Below, piece by piece: positions 5,459 to 6,107 of a DNA stretch of 6,107 nt. The stretch comes from Deltaproteobacteria bacterium (lineage in GTDB: Bacteria > Desulfobacterota > Desulfarculia > Adiutricales > Adiutricaceae). The notes beneath the pieces were generated by a model. That model was not told where the DNA came from, did no database searches, and saw only the letters and a program-made list of their open reading frames with translations. The translations under genes were made by a program, and so were the position numbers. Within the stretch, counting starts at the first letter, position 1; every line of letters begins with the position of its first letter. The stretch is taken from NCBI GenBank assembly GCA_031277995.1, contig JAITLH010000037.1, positions 1 to 6,107 of the forward strand, written 5' to 3'.

Positions 5459-6107
5459 AGCACTTACCCGGGTAGACTTCGATGAGAGACTTATCCAGCG
5501 CCGCCAACATCAGGTCGATTTCCGTATGGCTGACGTTTAGGGGCGGCACGAATCTCAAGACCGAGCCGGCGGTCGCGTTAACCAAAAAACCTTTTTTTCT
5601 AAGATCTTCTGAGATCGGTCCGGCGTTCTCGGAAAGAAGCAAGCCCAGCATTAAACCAAGTCCCCTGGCCTCAATGGCCAGCCGGGGGTATTTGGCCACC
5701 AATTTATTTAGGTTACTTAAGAAACGTTCGCCCTTGGCCTGAACCGATTCCAAAAAAGCCGGGACCAAGATTCTCGAGGTCAGCTCCAAAGACAAGGCCA
5801 TGGCCAACGGGGCCCCGCCGACGGTGGTGGAATGGCTCCCGGGAACCAAGGCCTTACTGGGCTCATCGGCCGAGAGCAAAGCCCCGACGGGGTAACCGCA
5901 GCCCAGGGCTTTACCGAGGGTGATTAGATCGGGTTTCACGCCAAAATGGCGAAAGGCGAAATCGCGGCCGGTTCTTCCCAAACCGGTCTGGATCTCGTCA
6001 AAAATAAGTAGGACGTCTTTTTCGCGGCAAAGTTCCGAGACCTTTTTAAAGTAATCCTGGGGTGGGACCAAAACGCCCCCCTCGCCTTGAACGGGTTCCA
6101 ACATGAC
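5457..6107 (-). CDS. argD: Acetylornithine aminotransferase, C-terminal 216 residues (partial, runs off the right edge)
   Basis: This PLP-dependent class III aminotransferase converts N-acetylglutamate semialdehyde and glutamate to N-acetylornithine. The visible part is about the C-terminal half of a family normally near 400 aa; the 5' end lies beyond 6107. In fragment numbering (Val1 at 6107), EPVQGEGGV is at 4-12, FDEIQTGLGRTG at 36-47 with D37 for the pyridine nitrogen, and LGKALGCGYPVGALL at 64-78 with the PLP lysine K66. The phosphate-binding segment HSTTVGGAPLA at 92-102 keeps the Thr but has V and A where T(F/Y)GGNPLA is usual. RGLGLMLGL at 149-157 and LRFVPPLNVSHTEID at 184-198 are typical. 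The stop TAG is 8 nt before argF. Other class III enzymes (ornithine, succinylornithine or GABA aminotransferases) share these motifs, so the adjacent argF carries much of the assignment. Confidence 0.9.
   Translation of the reverse strand, partial: VMLEPVQGEGGVLVPPQDYFKKVSELCREKDVLLIFDEIQTGLGRTGRDFAFRHFGVKPDLITLGKALGCGYPVGALLSADEPSKALVPGSHSTTVGGAPLAMALSLELTSRILVPAFLESVQAKGERFLSNLNKLVAKYPRLAIEARGLGLMLGLLLSENAGPISEDLRKKGFLVNATAGSVLRFVPPLNVSHTEIDLMLAALDKSLIEVYPGKC

Noticed and set aside
5449..5463. argF start at GTG 5463, overlapping the end of argD
   Set aside because: It has no ribosome site. The ATG at 5448 has AGGGA 5 nt upstream and gives the usual family N-terminus.
201..6107. Very frequent TTGGCC/GGCCAA words as a possible uptake or recognition sequence
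   Set aside because: They mostly coincide with common Ala GCC and Leu TTG codons in the reading frames and follow base composition; a genome-wide word count would be needed to say more.
1..6107. CRISPR arrays, tRNA or rRNA genes, insertion sequences, phage or toxin-antitoxin genes
   Set aside because: No spaced direct-repeat array, cloverleaf, rRNA-like stretch, transposase motif or terminal inverted repeat pair was seen on either strand.

Overview
This is a GC-rich bacterial window. It is dominated by one minus-strand gene run that reads from right to left: argD (3' part only) > argF > nadB > a large membrane-anchored TPR-type protein. The genes are packed tightly: 8 nt between argD and argF, and 2 nt between nadB and the TPR gene. 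The exception is a structured spacer of 170 nt between argF and nadB. The run ends at a strong nested hairpin (about 90-149) that works as a terminator on both strands. A short plus-strand reading frame that stops at 57 probably belongs to a convergent gene lying mostly outside the window. The taxon cannot be fixed from sequence alone. Adjacent argD-argF genes and GC-rich, TTG-tolerant coding would fit Desulfobacterota/Deltaproteobacteria-like bacteria, but this is a weak inference.

Layout: 1-57, tail of a possible plus-strand gene; 58-200, convergent intergenic region with the bidirectional terminator and a G-rich quadruplex-type motif; 201-2723 (-), TPR membrane protein of unknown role; 2726-4354 (-), nadB (L-aspartate oxidase); 4355-4524, spacer with three hairpins and a short direct repeat; 4525-5448 (-), argF (ornithine carbamoyltransferase); 5457-6107 (-), argD (acetylornithine aminotransferase), running off the right edge.

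ArgD makes N-acetylornithine and ArgF carbamoylates ornithine to citrulline. NadB oxidises L-aspartate to iminosuccinate for de novo NAD synthesis. Arginine synthesis also uses aspartate at the next step (ArgG), so the cluster joins two aspartate-consuming routes, although argG, argH, nadA and nadC are not in the window. The main correction made here is to the nadB start. The longest open frame reaches back to the argF stop codon, but the family length and a GGAGG ribosome site place the start at a TTG at 4354. This leaves a real 170-nt non-coding spacer. Its hairpins, one of which holds the nadB ribosome site, are the best candidate in the window for an undescribed regulatory element. The TPR protein, with an Asp/Arg/Gly repeat tail, one membrane helix and a large helical-repeat domain, is the least understood gene.
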